Below, one piece after another: positions 43,767 to 54,851 of a stretch of DNA of 64,000 nucleotides. The stretch spans positions 662,479 to 726,478 of the forward strand of contig BFEA01000484.1 of assembly GCA_003427395.1 (NCBI GenBank), given 5' to 3'. The translations under genes were made by a program, and so were the position numbers. Position 1 is the first letter of the stretch. Each line of letters starts with the position of its first letter. Under the pieces are notes generated by a model. The model ran no database searches. It was not told where the DNA came from and saw nothing but the letters and a program-made list of their open reading frames with translations. Source of the stretch: Chara braunii. Its lineage: Eukaryota > Streptophyta > Charophyceae > Charales > Characeae.

Positions 43767-46700
43767 GCCTGAGCATTGTTTCCATGGTGAATGGCTCAGG
43801 GCTGTGTTTTATTTGACTGTTTTCTGAAGGACCATGCATTGTTTCCATGGTGAATGGCCTGGTTGCTCTGGCTAGTTTCGAGGGTTTGCTTGATTGAAGG
43901 GGTTTAAGTTCTTGTTTATTCTAAGGGAGGATTTCTGGTCTAAGGCTAAGCATCGTTTCCATGGTGAATGGTTTACCCTGAAAACCACGCATATAAGTTA
44001 AACTGAGTATAAAGGGAAAATACTTTATATATATTTGCATGTGAACTGACAGTTGGACATTGTTTCCATGGTGAATGGTCCAGCGTTAAGCCATATCATC
44101 AAAAAGAGAAAGGGAAAAATTTGGAGTATAAATGGAAATAGTATGGGCAAGCTGAACATTGTTTCCATGACGAATGGTTCAGTCCCCTGCCTATATTTGC
44201 TTTCCTTTTTGAAAACAAAGTCAGAGAAATACTAAATTTTGGATATTAAACGGCTCAGGGCGGCTAGGCATTGTTTCCATGGCGAATGGCCTAGTCGTAT
44301 GCCCATAAGAAGAGAGAAGTAGTTGTGCAACCTGTTCGTGTATATCTTAAAGGCAAGCTGGGCATTGTTTCCATGACGAATGGTCCATCCCTATGTCTTA
44401 TGAAAGAGGGAAATAAGGGTTCAAGGACTTAAAAGATTCATAAACTATCTATATGGAATGAACTTGGGGCTGGTGAGAGTACTTACCTTTGTGGTTTGGT
44501 TTGCATGTGACTGGGTGAAGTTAGTACTTGGTCTGAGTTTCAGTTTGATAGGTAGTTGCTTTAGTCGTTTGCCACGTGTTAGAGCTATATGAGTTAGTTT
44601 CAATTCCTGCATTTTCTAAGCTAAGTTTTTTTACTTAGGTCAATTCTTGCATTTTCTGAGATATTTTTCTATACTTGGCTTTCTATAAATCTTGGCAAGC
44701 TACTTTCTCTACGGGAAGCGCTGCCGAAATTTCTACAAATCCTAGGAGTTAGTCGAATTTTGACTTATCAAAAGTTCAACTTTGTCTTTTCTTATATCTG
44801 ACTTAGTAAAAATTTGGAAAGTCTCGTTTTCTAAAGGGAGTGCTGCCCAAATTTTTGCTAATTCAGGGAGTTAGACAAAATTGAACCTTGAGAAGTCAAA
44901 GTTACTTTCAAATTCTGGACCTAGCTTTATATAAATTTTGGAAAAACACTTTTCTAGAGGGAGTGTTGCCGAAATTTCTGCAAAAATTAAGGAGTTAGTT
45001 AAGTTCTATTTAAAGTTGAACTCGAACTGTCTTTCGAAGTTCATATCTGACTTAGTATAAATCTGAGAAGTCTCCCTTTCTTAAGGGAATGCTGCCCAAA
45101 TTTTTGCTATTTCAGGAAGTTAGACATAATTTTGACTTTTCAGAGTTAAAGATTATTTCTACTTTCATACATGGACTTATATAAATTTTGGAAAGACACT
45201 TTTCCTACGGAAAGCGCTGCCGAAATTTTCTTAGTTTAAAGGAGATAGATTATATTTTGACAGGAGGCGATTCTGGCGATCCACCCTAAAGAGGGGAGAT
45301 TTTGCAGTTGGTCTACCTATGCTTAGGCACTGGCTTAGAGGTAGACTTAGACTTAGCTTATAGGGAGATTTTGAGTAAGGATGTGTTATCGAGTTGTATT
45401 CTCCATACACTTATGATCTTAGCTTGGGGATTGGTCTGTCGTGTGTTACAGGTCTTCTTGATCGTTTGATTCAAGATCCGGACTAGATTTAGCTTGATCC
45501 CTTGAGGGTCATCTTTTGTTATCATTGATAACAGGTCGGTTGCCGATTCGTCGGTTTACGATTCAACTCCAATTCACTCCTGTCACTCAACCTAAAGGTT
45601 TTAGCCTTGTGATTGAATCGTTTTGTTGTGTTTTTACCCGGACTTTATTGAATGGTCATCCAACAAAAGTACTGAGTATTTATTTAAGAGTTGCACGAGT
45701 AAGGCTTGTATGGCTAAAGCGAGGGGTATGAGTGCAAGGAATGGTTGAAGTTGACCCCATGTAGTGCGTGGAATTCTGGATGAATCTTTGATGTGATTGC
45801 AGGTGCGTTTGTGGTTCGGACTCTGGATGTGACTGCCTGCGACTACATATATATATGGCTGAGAGGAGCCTCACTGTGACTGTGAGAAGTGATCGTCCTA
45901 TATAACTAATCCTTATATACTTATAAGCGCCCTGAGTATTTGAGAGGCCTATTGTAATTGAGCATAAGGGTTAGCCAGATTGTGCCTTGAGAGAAAAGGG
46001 GGATTCCCTTTTTACCCTTGCTTTTTAGAGTTTGTATGATTGGACGTTGTAGTCCGTGGCAGCCGTCAAAGTCAAACCCCTTGACTTTCGCCCAAGCCCG
46101 GAGTGAGACTCATGTCCAGGGCAGTCAGAAACGACTGCCACCACAGGTATGGACCTATGTACCACCCACTGTGCACAGAGTGCAGAAGAGGGTGTGTGAT
46201 CTTCAACCTCGCAACCTCGCATGGCGGTTGTCCAGCGTCGAGAGATTAACCCTCAAGGCGCGTGTCAGTCGACACTTGAGTGTCGAATGCGACCCTCGAG
46301 ATTAAAGAGGACCGCGTGAGTATGGGCACTACATAGTACGTCATCATTATGACTGCTTGCGTATGCCTGCATTGCGAGTCGATATGAGTAGGCCCTGCGT
46401 TCGCGCGGTTTTATACTAAGTCTCACGCGCGACGCCTATCCGATTTCCTCATCAGAAAGTTATGGGATTGCTATCGAGGGGCTAGGAGCGTTGTCGCGTT
46501 GTTTTGTGTTGTGTCGTTTCGTATATGTGCGTGTGTGTGTTTTATTTTTGTATTCGTAAAGTGGTGTGCGCGTGGTGTATGGGATGCATCCTAGTCGATC
46601 GGCGACGAGCCGCGCTTGGGACTTCAGCCCCCCAAGATGTCGGTTCGCGTGCGGGTCCGATAGGCGTATTACCGCGCGTACCCCCTATGCTACAGCGAAT

Positions 46701-46950
46701 GAGAAACGCCCTCAGCTGGTCCACCTCTGCGATTGCAACTGATTAGCTTTCGTACTGTGGACTGGTCTCTCGGCGGGGATACGCCCAGCGAAGGGAGGTG
46801 ACAGCTCCCGTAAGGTGTAGGTAAGTCGTGCCTCACGTAGGCCCTATCCTGTCGTAGGGGCTCGCCCGCGCTGCCGCGTGCGGTGCTGGACCGATGCGCT
46901 CGACAACGGATCGCGACCAAATGCCGCGTGCATCAGTACTAAGTAAGTCT
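43740..46950 (+). repeat. Long non-coding repeat, copy B
   Basis: Collinear with copy A (24.03-27.86 kb) as listed there, but richer in GC and without the nested element. Internal repeats of about 120 bp (aaRgggagtgctgccSaaatttYtgc) recur at about 44,715, 44,838, 44,960, 45,086 and 45,210. The 3' part holds the inverted block cagtcgacacttgagtgtcgaa and cgtaccccctatgctacagcg. No ORF is conserved between the copies, so it is not a protein gene. Confidence 0.75.
43767..44387 (+). repeat. Hairpin array B (seven units)
   Basis: Each unit has the loop ATTGTTTCCATGGTGAATG or a 1-2 base variant. Arms: 43,767-43,773 with 43,793-43,799 (CCTGAGC/GCTCAGG); 43,831-43,837 with 43,857-43,863 (imperfect); a TAAGC/GTTTA stem near 43,946; 44,054-44,058 with 44,078-44,082 (TGGAC/GTCCA); 44,152-44,157 with 44,177-44,182 (CTGAAC/GTTCAG); 44,262-44,269 with 44,289-44,296 (GGCTAGGC/GCCTAGTC); 44,359-44,363 with 44,383-44,387. 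The arms change in concert between units. Spacers are unrelated and 40-110 bp long. Confidence 0.88.
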
Positions 46951-47007
46951 CTTACTCATAACCTCGTTTCTTACTCACAAAACGCCACGTGGACCCAAGG
47001 ACCACTC

Positions 47008-47075
<68 letters not shown>

Positions 47076-47470
47076 GGTGAGGAATGGCGAATCTTTATTC
47101 ATCAACAACACATTCGACCAGCTATCCGGGGTCTCGCACCAAAGGCAGATATGCATCACAAGGTTCACCAAATAAGAACTCACCAAAAGTTCATAATGCT
47201 GAAATATTATCATTATTATCAACGAAGAACCTGAGTTGACATCCTATTTGGCGCTCGTCGCCAAGACTACATGCGGCATATCCTATCTAACCTATACTAC
47301 GAAACAGACAGATGACGTCAACAACATTTCCGATATACGAGCGTATGGTGACCAATGTGCATGGCTGTCACATTCGACTCCCCCCCCGTTTTCGCTCGAT
47401 TTTCTTTCTGCACGCGTTTGCTGTCGAATTGCGTTACCTCTGAGTGATCCTCCTCTATACGTATCTGCCA
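46951..47470. repeat. (TAA)n tract and LTR-like unit 5
   Basis: (TAA)n spans 47,009-47,075. The following unit contains ttggcgctcgtcgccaagac near 47,250 and gatgacgtcaac near 47,312, parallel to unit 3. Confidence 0.5.
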
Positions 47471-47524
47471 AAATAATAATAAGAAGAAAAATAATGATAA
47501 TGATAATAATAATAATAAACAATG

Positions 47525-47555
<31 letters not shown>

Positions 47556-48045
47556 TAATAATAATAGTCGTAAAAAGTAAATGCAAGTAATATAAGTGTA
47601 CACAATATACAAAAGATCTGAGTAACTGTTGTGCAACCACACAGGTATCCAAGTAGTCGTGTATAAGCAGAGAGCAAGATCGCATCGAGGATCCGAACGA
47701 CACAGTGAAGTAATGAGCCAATATTCAGGTCTGCAGTCCACGCCACATAATGCCTAAGGTTGCTTCTCCCTGTCTTGGCACCCAGCGCCTATACCAACTG
47801 CACTCGTTTATCCCACCTACAACTGCGTCCACTCTATAGGCTCTCTTTGACTCTTTGAAGTACAATGTACATGATGTCAACTCTAGCCGACCTCCATTCA
47901 TGCATCAGGTACGTATCTCGTCACCCTCGTCAAACCTTGATACCCCACATTCTCATCTCCTGCCTGAAAACCATCGATCACCCGTTTTTACCTCGGATAC
48001 TCAGATCATGTGATGTCTGATTGGGTCCCCTTGAGGGCTCGTCCC

Positions 48046-48114
<69 letters not shown>

Positions 48115-48206
48115 TAATAATAATAATAATAATAACAATAATAATAATAATTACTAATAAGTATGTGATGATAATAATAATTAATAAGATAACGCATCTG
48201 TAATAG
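47471..48206. repeat. (TAA)n tracts and LTR-like unit 6, flanking the Gypsy element
   Basis: Imperfect (TAA)n spans 47,471-47,572. A unit starts at TGCAAG (47,582) with ttggcacccagcgcctatac and caggtacgtatctcgtcacc. A second (TAA)n at 48,045-48,175 lies before the Gypsy left LTR. The last bases, ATAG (48,203-48,206), repeat at 57,280-57,283 as a target duplication. Confidence 0.6.
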
Positions 48207-49309
48207 TGCAAGGAAAATAAGCAACAGTGAGATGATATTCCCAGATCACACCATCACATTGCAAGTCAAATAGTCACACCGTGACCAGATAGCAGCATTG
48301 CACCAATAATACACCAATGGAGTTTCGTAGCACTGAAAACCAATGTTTATGGAGAGCACACTCTCTCCTCTTCAACACAAGTATCCAGTTCCCTTATACT
48401 CACACTTGGCGCTCAGCGCCCGGCCTACTTCTACACAGCTACTACAGACTACAAAAAGACAATGCAACTATTGACATCAGCAGCAGCCCGCAGTACTTAA
48501 AGATGCCGCCCATGCAGACCATCGCCAATACAAGGTACGTGCCCTCACATCATCATCATCATCATCCTTCACCTATCCCCTGACTTCACCCACACTTGTC
48601 CTCTCTGACACCCGAAGAACCACCCCTGCGCCTCACTCTGTCCAAGCCAAGTCCGCTATGGAGGATGGCTATGGCGCTGCCCTCAGCAGCGCCCTGTTCC
48701 CCTACACGACCGCACGTGTGTTGCCCCTTGCTCCTCTGCCGGCAGTCAACCTGCGAGCTTTTGCTCCAGCAGCGCTGCCGCCCAGCCAGCAAGTGACCCA
48801 ATTAGGCTGCCTGGCCAGAGCTCTTTTCTTTATGGAAAAGAGCTGGCCAGCTCTCGCAGCCTGGCTGGGCTGGCCTGGGCCCAGCAGCTTCCGGAAGGCC
48901 CCAGGATGCTATCTGGATGCGGCAACTACTGGGCTGTTGGGCCTCGTTCGGTTGGGCGCCCAACTGTCTCTGTATGAGGCTGCGAATCACGTCCAGGGCC
49001 TGCATTCTTTGGAAAGGCCCGNTACTGGGCTGTTGGGCCTCGTTCGGTTGGGCGCCCAACTGTCTCTGTATGAGGCTGCGAATCACGTCCAGGGCCTGCA
49101 TTCTTTGGAAAGGCCCGCTAGGCCGTGGAAATGTTTTCGGTACTCGGCCTGTATTTCTTTCAACCAACTGGCGCGTCGCAACTGCCTGGACCCCAAATAT
49201 GAAATTGACAGTCGAGGGCCTCTTGCAAAAAGCCAGGCCCGCCTTCACTTAGGGCGGGTAAGGCTGCAGACAAGGCCAAGTAGGCCTATCGAGGACACTG
49301 ATCCTCGCA
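48207..49309 (-). repeat. 3' LTR of the Gypsy element
   Basis: It matches the right LTR from tgcaaggaaaataagcaaca to gaggacactgatcctcgca. It holds ggcgctcagcgcc and a 16-bp hairpin at 48,811-48,850 (ctggccag...ctcttttc paired with gaaaagagctggccag). 48,927-49,021 is repeated at 49,023-49,117 with an N between. The right LTR has one copy, so this duplication is probably an assembly error. Open frames across the LTR are not genes. Confidence 0.93.
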
Positions 49310-49322
49310 TTCCCTCCTCCTT
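49310..49322 (-). other. Polypurine tract
   Basis: On the minus strand, AAGGAGGAGGGAA directly precedes the LTR start TGCGAGG. This is where plus-strand DNA synthesis is primed during reverse transcription. Confidence 0.8.
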
Positions 49323-49349
49323 AACTTCGTGAGTCCTCTGAGAAGTCTC

Positions 49350-50255
49350 TTATTCTACAGGCATCTTCCCTTTTCGTTCTCTTTCATAGCCTGCAATCAC
49401 TTGAGGCGCTATTCTCATCAGTTCTTCCCGTGTAAACCAGCGATCTTCCTTGGGATCGAGGTGATGTCTAAAGCTCACCTGGTACTGCATTCTCGGTTTA
49501 GGAGGGCGCCCTCTGCCTGATGGTCGTGGAACAGGCATCACTCGATGCTCGACAATCTGGTCGATGTCCACTTCGCCATCCATGGTTGGGGGCAGCATTG
49601 ATTGCTCAGTAGCAGCGAAAGGTGCCAACTTTGAAGCATGGAATACAAGGTAGGTGTGTAGATGGGGTGGGATGCGAATCACATAGGATGGCCCATCCGG
49701 TTGATCTCCTATCACATCTAGGACCTCCCACGGACTGAAGAATTGTGGCATCAATTTTCTAGAGATTCCTAGCTCCTGACCAAGTTCAGATGCTCTTACC
49801 CAAACTCTGTCACCTACCTGGAAATTAGAAGGCCGTCTATCCTTATTCTCAGATGCTATCATTGCATCTTGAGCTTTTCTAATGTGCTCTACGGCTTGCT
49901 GCAGCATCTGTTCATACTTAACAACAAACTCTATGTTGCCAGGTGCTGCAGTGGATTCTCTTTCCGGTAGTAAGAAGTCCAAGGCAGTTCTAGGCTTCCA
50001 ACCAAGATGCAGTTGGTTGGGAGTCATTCCGGTAGCACTGTGCACTGCGTTATTTTCCAGGTTGGCGACGAGAGGTAACTTCTCGTCCCAGTCATCCTGA
50101 CTTGGCTTGATGTAGTGCCGCAACAAATGTTGTACCACTCGGTTCATCTGTTCTGCCTGTCCATTTGACTCAGGATGATTCCCTGATATCATCTGGAGTT
50201 TGGTTTCCATCTGTTCAGCTGTAGACTGCCACAGTTCGCTGATAAATCTTACATC
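49350..50255 (-). pseudogene. Integrase C-terminal part with chromodomain-like tail
   Basis: It continues the integrase in a frame shifted from the main pol frame. It holds the catalytic-core end with the Glu region (NHPESNGQAEQMNRVVQHLLR), then the GPY/F-like region (VGDRVWVRASELG, LMPQFFSPWEVLDVIGDQP) and a tail resembling a chromodomain (IDQIVEHRV, MQYQVSFRHHLDPKEDRWF). Chromovirus integrases use such tails to pick chromatin targets. The match is partial, and I regard the chromodomain assignment as likely but not certain. Confidence 0.8.
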
Positions 50256-52534
50256 CTTATGATAGACGTAGGTAGACCGAAATCCCTTACCCAGTTATCC
50301 ATAAACAGTTTGATGACGTGATTTGTCTTTGCTGTCTCCGGCATAGCGATAAGTCTGGCATACTTAGTAAAGCGATCTACTATGACGAATATGTGTCGTT
50401 TGCCAGTTTTGCTGGTCACAAGAGTGTCCATAAAATCCATGGAGACACTCTGTCGTGGACCTTCAGGGATCGGCAAGGGCTTGATCAGCCCAAGCGGAGC
50501 CTGAGTCCTGGGTTTGTCTCTTTGACAAACCTGACAAGTCTCGACATACAGTCTTGCATCCTTCATCATAGAAGTCCACCAAAACTTTTGTACTAAGTTT
50601 GCTGATGTCTTCTTATAACCAAAATGACCTACAGCATCATGACATTCTCCTAAAAATAAACTACGCAAAGACTCACTATCCGGGACACATAGTCTTTTAA
50701 GCCCTGCCTTTTCAAGGAACAACAAGCCAATTACCATGGTAAATTCGTCCAAAGTTTTTTTGTCCTTTGCTTGGAATCTACGAATGATCTCTGACATAAC
50801 TGTATCTCCCTGATAGGCTTCCACCAACGATCGAGTAAGATCACTAGATATGCCGAATTCAGTTACTAGTGCGCCTAGATAGTCTGCCCTTCTTGACAGC
50901 GCATCTGCCACTTTGTTGTACGGACCTTTGATAGGATCAAGTTGATAGTCATACATATCTATCACTTGAATCCATCTCTTGAGTGCGTCAGACAACACGG
51001 GCTGCGTCTTAATCCAGCGCAGAGTCTCATGGTCAGACCTCACATAGAAAAATCTCCCTAGGAGGTAATGTTGCCAATGAACTAGCGCTCTATATAGGGC
51101 GTAGAGCTCTCTTTCATAAGTGGACGCAGCTAGCTTCTTGGAAGGCATCTTCTTACTCATATACTCGATCGGTCTGAACTTTGGCCTCTCCTGTTGCGCA
51201 AGGACAGCACCAATGCCATATTGGCTGGCGTCTGTTGTCACGACAAACGGCTTGTCATGATCGGGAAGTTTGAGAACTTCATAGTGTGTTAGAGCATACT
51301 TCAATTGCTTGAAGCTTGCCTCACACTCTTCAGTCCACTCCCAAGGGGTGTCAAGTCGAGTAAGATCTGTCAATGGGGAAGCCATAGTACTATAGTTTTT
51401 CACAAACGGACGATAGTAGCCCGTCATCCCCAAAAATGATCTGACCTTAGTAACAGTTTGAGGTCTGGGCCAGTCACGTNTGCTGNNCACTTTCGCATCT
51501 TCCGGCCTCAATCCATCTGCTGAAATTTCATGACCCAAGTACAAGATCTTGGTGCGACCAAACTCGCATTTATCCGAGTTTACCTTGTACTGGTGCGGTC
51601 TTAGGAGACCTAGCACTATTTTCAAGTGCTCAGCGTGCTCCTCTACAGTCCTACTGAAGATGAGAATATCGTCGAGGTACACGACGATAAACTTGTCCAA
51701 GTAGTCATGAAAGATCCTATTTATCGCTTGCTGGAACGTACCAGGCGCATTGCATAGGCCAAAAGGCATCACCACAAACTCGTACAGACCGTACCTGGTC
51801 TGAAACGCGGTTTTGTGTTTGTCCTCAGGCCTAACGGCAATTTGATGGTATCCGGACTTCAGATCTATCTTTGTGAAGTACTGGCATCCCTGCACTCTAT
51901 CCAAGAGGTCGTCAATGCGGGGTAGGGGCTCCGCGTTCTTTACGGTGATGGCATTGAGGCCCCTACAGTCAATGCACATCCTTAATGGACCTCCCTTCTT
52001 AGGAACAAATAAGACTAGCGCACCGTAAGGGGAGGTACTAGGCCGTATCCATCCCTTCTCTGTGAGCTCTTTAAGCTGGCGGCGAAGTTCATCCAACTCC
52101 GCAGGAGACATCCTATAGATTCGTCCTCTAGGCACCTTACTACCTGGGACAACCTCTATTGCATGGACCACCTCTCTTTCCACCACGCCTGTGGGCTCCT
52201 AAAAAAGGTCTGAATATTGAGCGACGACTTTTTCTATCTCTGGGGGTGATTTTACGGCCTTCCCTTTCTCAGAGACAAAAACTAGATACATGCCTTCCTC
52301 GCGATTCTGTTTATAATAGTTATAGAAAGATGATGCACACATGCACCCGTAGTTTTCTATTAGACTGNTAGCTTTGAACTTNTGCAATCTNACAGATCTA
52401 CCGTTGGGCAACTTGTGAATCAATACCTTTCTATCCCAGTCCAACTGTGGTTTCGCGGTCTCGAGGTAGTACATACCTAGGAGCATATCAAAAGGAAGTT
52501 CGTCTCTAACCAGGAAGGAGATCTTGTGGATCAC
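50249..52534 (-). pseudogene. Gypsy pol: protease end, reverse transcriptase, RNase H, integrase N-part
   Basis: One frame, with an in-frame TAG at 52,199-52,201 and Ns at 51,480-51,487 and 52,368-52,391. The protease end is LPFDMLLGMYYLE. RT shows KKGGPLRMCIDCRGLNA, KIDLKSGYHQIAV, VMPFGLCNAPGTFQQ and the YLDD active site in VVYLDDILIFSRT. RNase H shows TTDASQYGIGAVLAQ, YERELYALYRAL, SDHETL and KVADALSRRAD. The integrase zinc region is ECHDAVGHFGYKKT...CQVCQRDKP, followed by the first catalytic Asp in SMDFMDTL. The frame ends in TSIIRM then TAA at 50,249, where about 5 bases seem lost. The second catalytic Asp should fall exactly there. Confidence 0.9.
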
Positions 52535-52570
52535 TTCCTCTCCTCCATAGGAGAAGGAACAGGCTACGTC

Positions 52571-52985
52571 CTAGACATAGTCTTTTACTACCATTTTGTG
52601 CTTGTTGGCTAGCGTAGAAGCTACAATTCTGCTAAGCCGCTGCACTTGGTCCCCTAAGCGCAGTCTATCCACACAAGCACGACTGATGAAATTTCGTGTA
52701 GGGCCTGTGTCTGCGAAGGCGCCAATCTTGCGGCCACCTACATCTACTTNTACCACGAAATGTTCACCCTTTGGACCTCCACTCATCATCGCCCAAGAGT
52801 CCCTGGGGTCCTTCCCTGACCACTCAGTCTCTAACTCTTCTAGGGCCTCAGACACATCTTTCGAACAGAGCGTCGGTGGGTCTGTATGTGTCTGCGGGGC
52901 AATACGTGGGTCACTAGCCTTGGCCAACGCCTGAAGTGGGGAAGGCAACGTTACCACTTCAGCGCGAGTAAGAGCGGCTAACACT
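52571..52985 (-). pseudogene. Gypsy aspartic protease
   Basis: The retropepsin active site reads GAFADTGPTRNFIS (DTG triad), preceded by VVXVDVGGRKI with one ambiguous residue. It is in the same frame as the downstream pol but separated by a TAG at 52,571-52,573 (DYV then stop). Retropepsins cut the Gag-Pol polyprotein. The domain continues in the 52,534 segment (MLLGMYYLE), so the stop splits it in two. Confidence 0.82.
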
Positions 52986-52986
52986 C

Positions 52987-54851
52987 CTACTGGCCCGAGG
53001 TGTTTCCCTGTGAGCTGCTCGCAGAAGCACTCCCAGGGTTCGAAGGTAAGCCCATCACCGTTGGTGAGGCTACCTTCGTTGTGACTTTCTTGCCGCGGCA
53101 AGTCCTCGACGTGTGGCCAAAGTTGCCACAGTTCATGCATGTACCCCTAGCAACGTGGTCACGCCACACCTCGTATTCTAAACCAATCTTCACCCATGTG
53201 GGTGTTCCTTGGTCGCCCTAACCCGTGGACCGTACTACCTTTTTCTTCCCGGTCCCCCTAGCCTTTTCTTTGATGGGTGTCACGACTCCATCATCTGAAG
53301 TCTCACCACCCCCATCGTGCTCTGTGAGCTTCCCAAGATCTGAGTAATCATCAATCTCCGTCGTTTGACCATCGTGGTCAACGAACATTAACTGACCCTT
53401 TTTCTTTCAATCTTGGGGCAGTCTCTTTCTACCATCATTGGATGCCTTATGCGCAAATCCTAGCTTTGCCTCTATGTCCAGTGCTTTCTTACTAAAAGAA
53501 GCAAAAGTGTGCTGGTCGACATAGGCCTCATCAACCAGCTTGGTCCTTACCTCTGTAGGTAGGCACCTTAGGTAATCCGTTAGGAGAACCTGCGGGTCAA
53601 AACGCACATCAGGTACCACGAGAAGGCGTTCTACGGTGTCTGTAAGCTCTCTAACATCCTTGAACTTACGGAAACAAAGGTTGTTGATAGCATCGGTGGC
53701 CTTTTGAGCCCCTTGCGGGTCATTCCACCTGTTGTAGACGGACCGTACGAACTGTTCCAATGTCTGAGACTGAGCCCAGGCATCGAAATCCTGACCGTAG
53801 CCCTGTTGCTGCACCAAGCCATTCAACCAGCGGGCTGCTGATCCTTCTAAAACGGAGGCAGCCACTACCACTTCCTGTTCTGGCCTTGTGAGCTTGTGCC
53901 TCACATAAGTAGGCACAGTCCTCACCCAGTTGTCCAAGTCTTCCTCCCTCTTCTTGTCTCCAGAGAAAGGTTTGGGACTCATTAGAGGTATCTTGGGCAT
54001 CCACTGCATCGGCTGCATGGGCCCAGGTGCTTGATGCAGCGGCTGCATAGCCATTGAAACAGGCCGTTGCAAACTAACCTGGGCCTGGCTGGACAGTGGG
54101 ACTGTAGTGACCACTGTTGTAGACGGTACGGCTGAGAGTGAATGAACCGGACCACTAGTCGCACCTAAACCACCCGGGGAGGACATGCCAAACATGGGAG
54201 AGAAAGTTTGCCCTATGCGTTGCGGCATCGATGATGGACCCACACCTACAGGGTGAACTACAGCAAACTGTGGCGGTCTCGCCGTTGGGCGAATGCCCCT
54301 AAGTTCAGCCAGAATTTGTTTCTGACCTGCTACCAAATCAGCCAACAATTCCTGTTGAACGCTTTGCGCTTCCGCCACTGAAAGTAAGGCGCCTCGCAGC
54401 ACACGAACAGCAGGATCTAATGTTGCCTCATCTAGTTTTTCCAGTCTGCCTAACTCCTGCAATCTACTCTCTAGTCTAGCTTTTCGTTGCATAGCTTTTC
54501 TTCTCCTTTCTACTACTTCGTCCATCTGCCGCTGTAGCTCATCCTGAAGTTCTTCTGCTTGCCGGATTTCCAAGTCCTCCGGCGTGATAGGAGTTGGCTG
54601 ACTCGCACATGACCAATCTGACTAGTGACCGTCTGAGCACCACTCTGACTGACTCCTGACGAAGTGGGCTGTGTAGAGGATTGCGTCATAGATGAGGTAG
54701 CCATGGCTGTATTGATGCTAGCTGTAATTCTAGCTCTAGTACTGTCCTCAACTGCCCTCGCTCTCCTTGCCGCTGCCCTCTCTCTTGCCTCTCTCTTCAA
54801 TCTTCTCTCGTCTCCTAGTAGCTCCTTCTCACTTGTGCTTGCATCACTCAT
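52987..54851 (-). pseudogene. Gypsy gag (capsid and CCHC nucleocapsid)
   Basis: The N-terminus (MSDASTSEKELLGDERRLKR) starts at 54,851 in one frame and shifts near 54,590 into the frame of 54,573-53,407. That part has a long coiled coil (ELQRQMDEVVERRRKAMQRK), a Pro/Ser/Gln-rich linker and a retrotransposon gag domain (RWLNGLVQQ, LEQFVRSVYNRWNDP, LRCLPTEVRTKLV). It continues through a TGA at 53,407 and a TAG at 53,218-53,220 to a zinc knuckle CMNCGNFGHTSRTC near 53,137-53,096. Pol lies in another frame, so a frameshift near 52,990 would be needed to make Gag-Pol. Three defects make it a pseudogene. Confidence 0.85.

Noticed and set aside
46440-46455. Second CTGATGA word on the minus strand followed by GGAAAT
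   Set aside because: There is no stem II between CTGATGA and GAAA, so it is not a hammerhead core.
48658-49332. Frame of 224 codons in the left LTR with an internal protein repeat
   Set aside because: It lies on the strand opposite to the element, spans an artefactual 96-bp duplication and an N, and belongs to an LTR.
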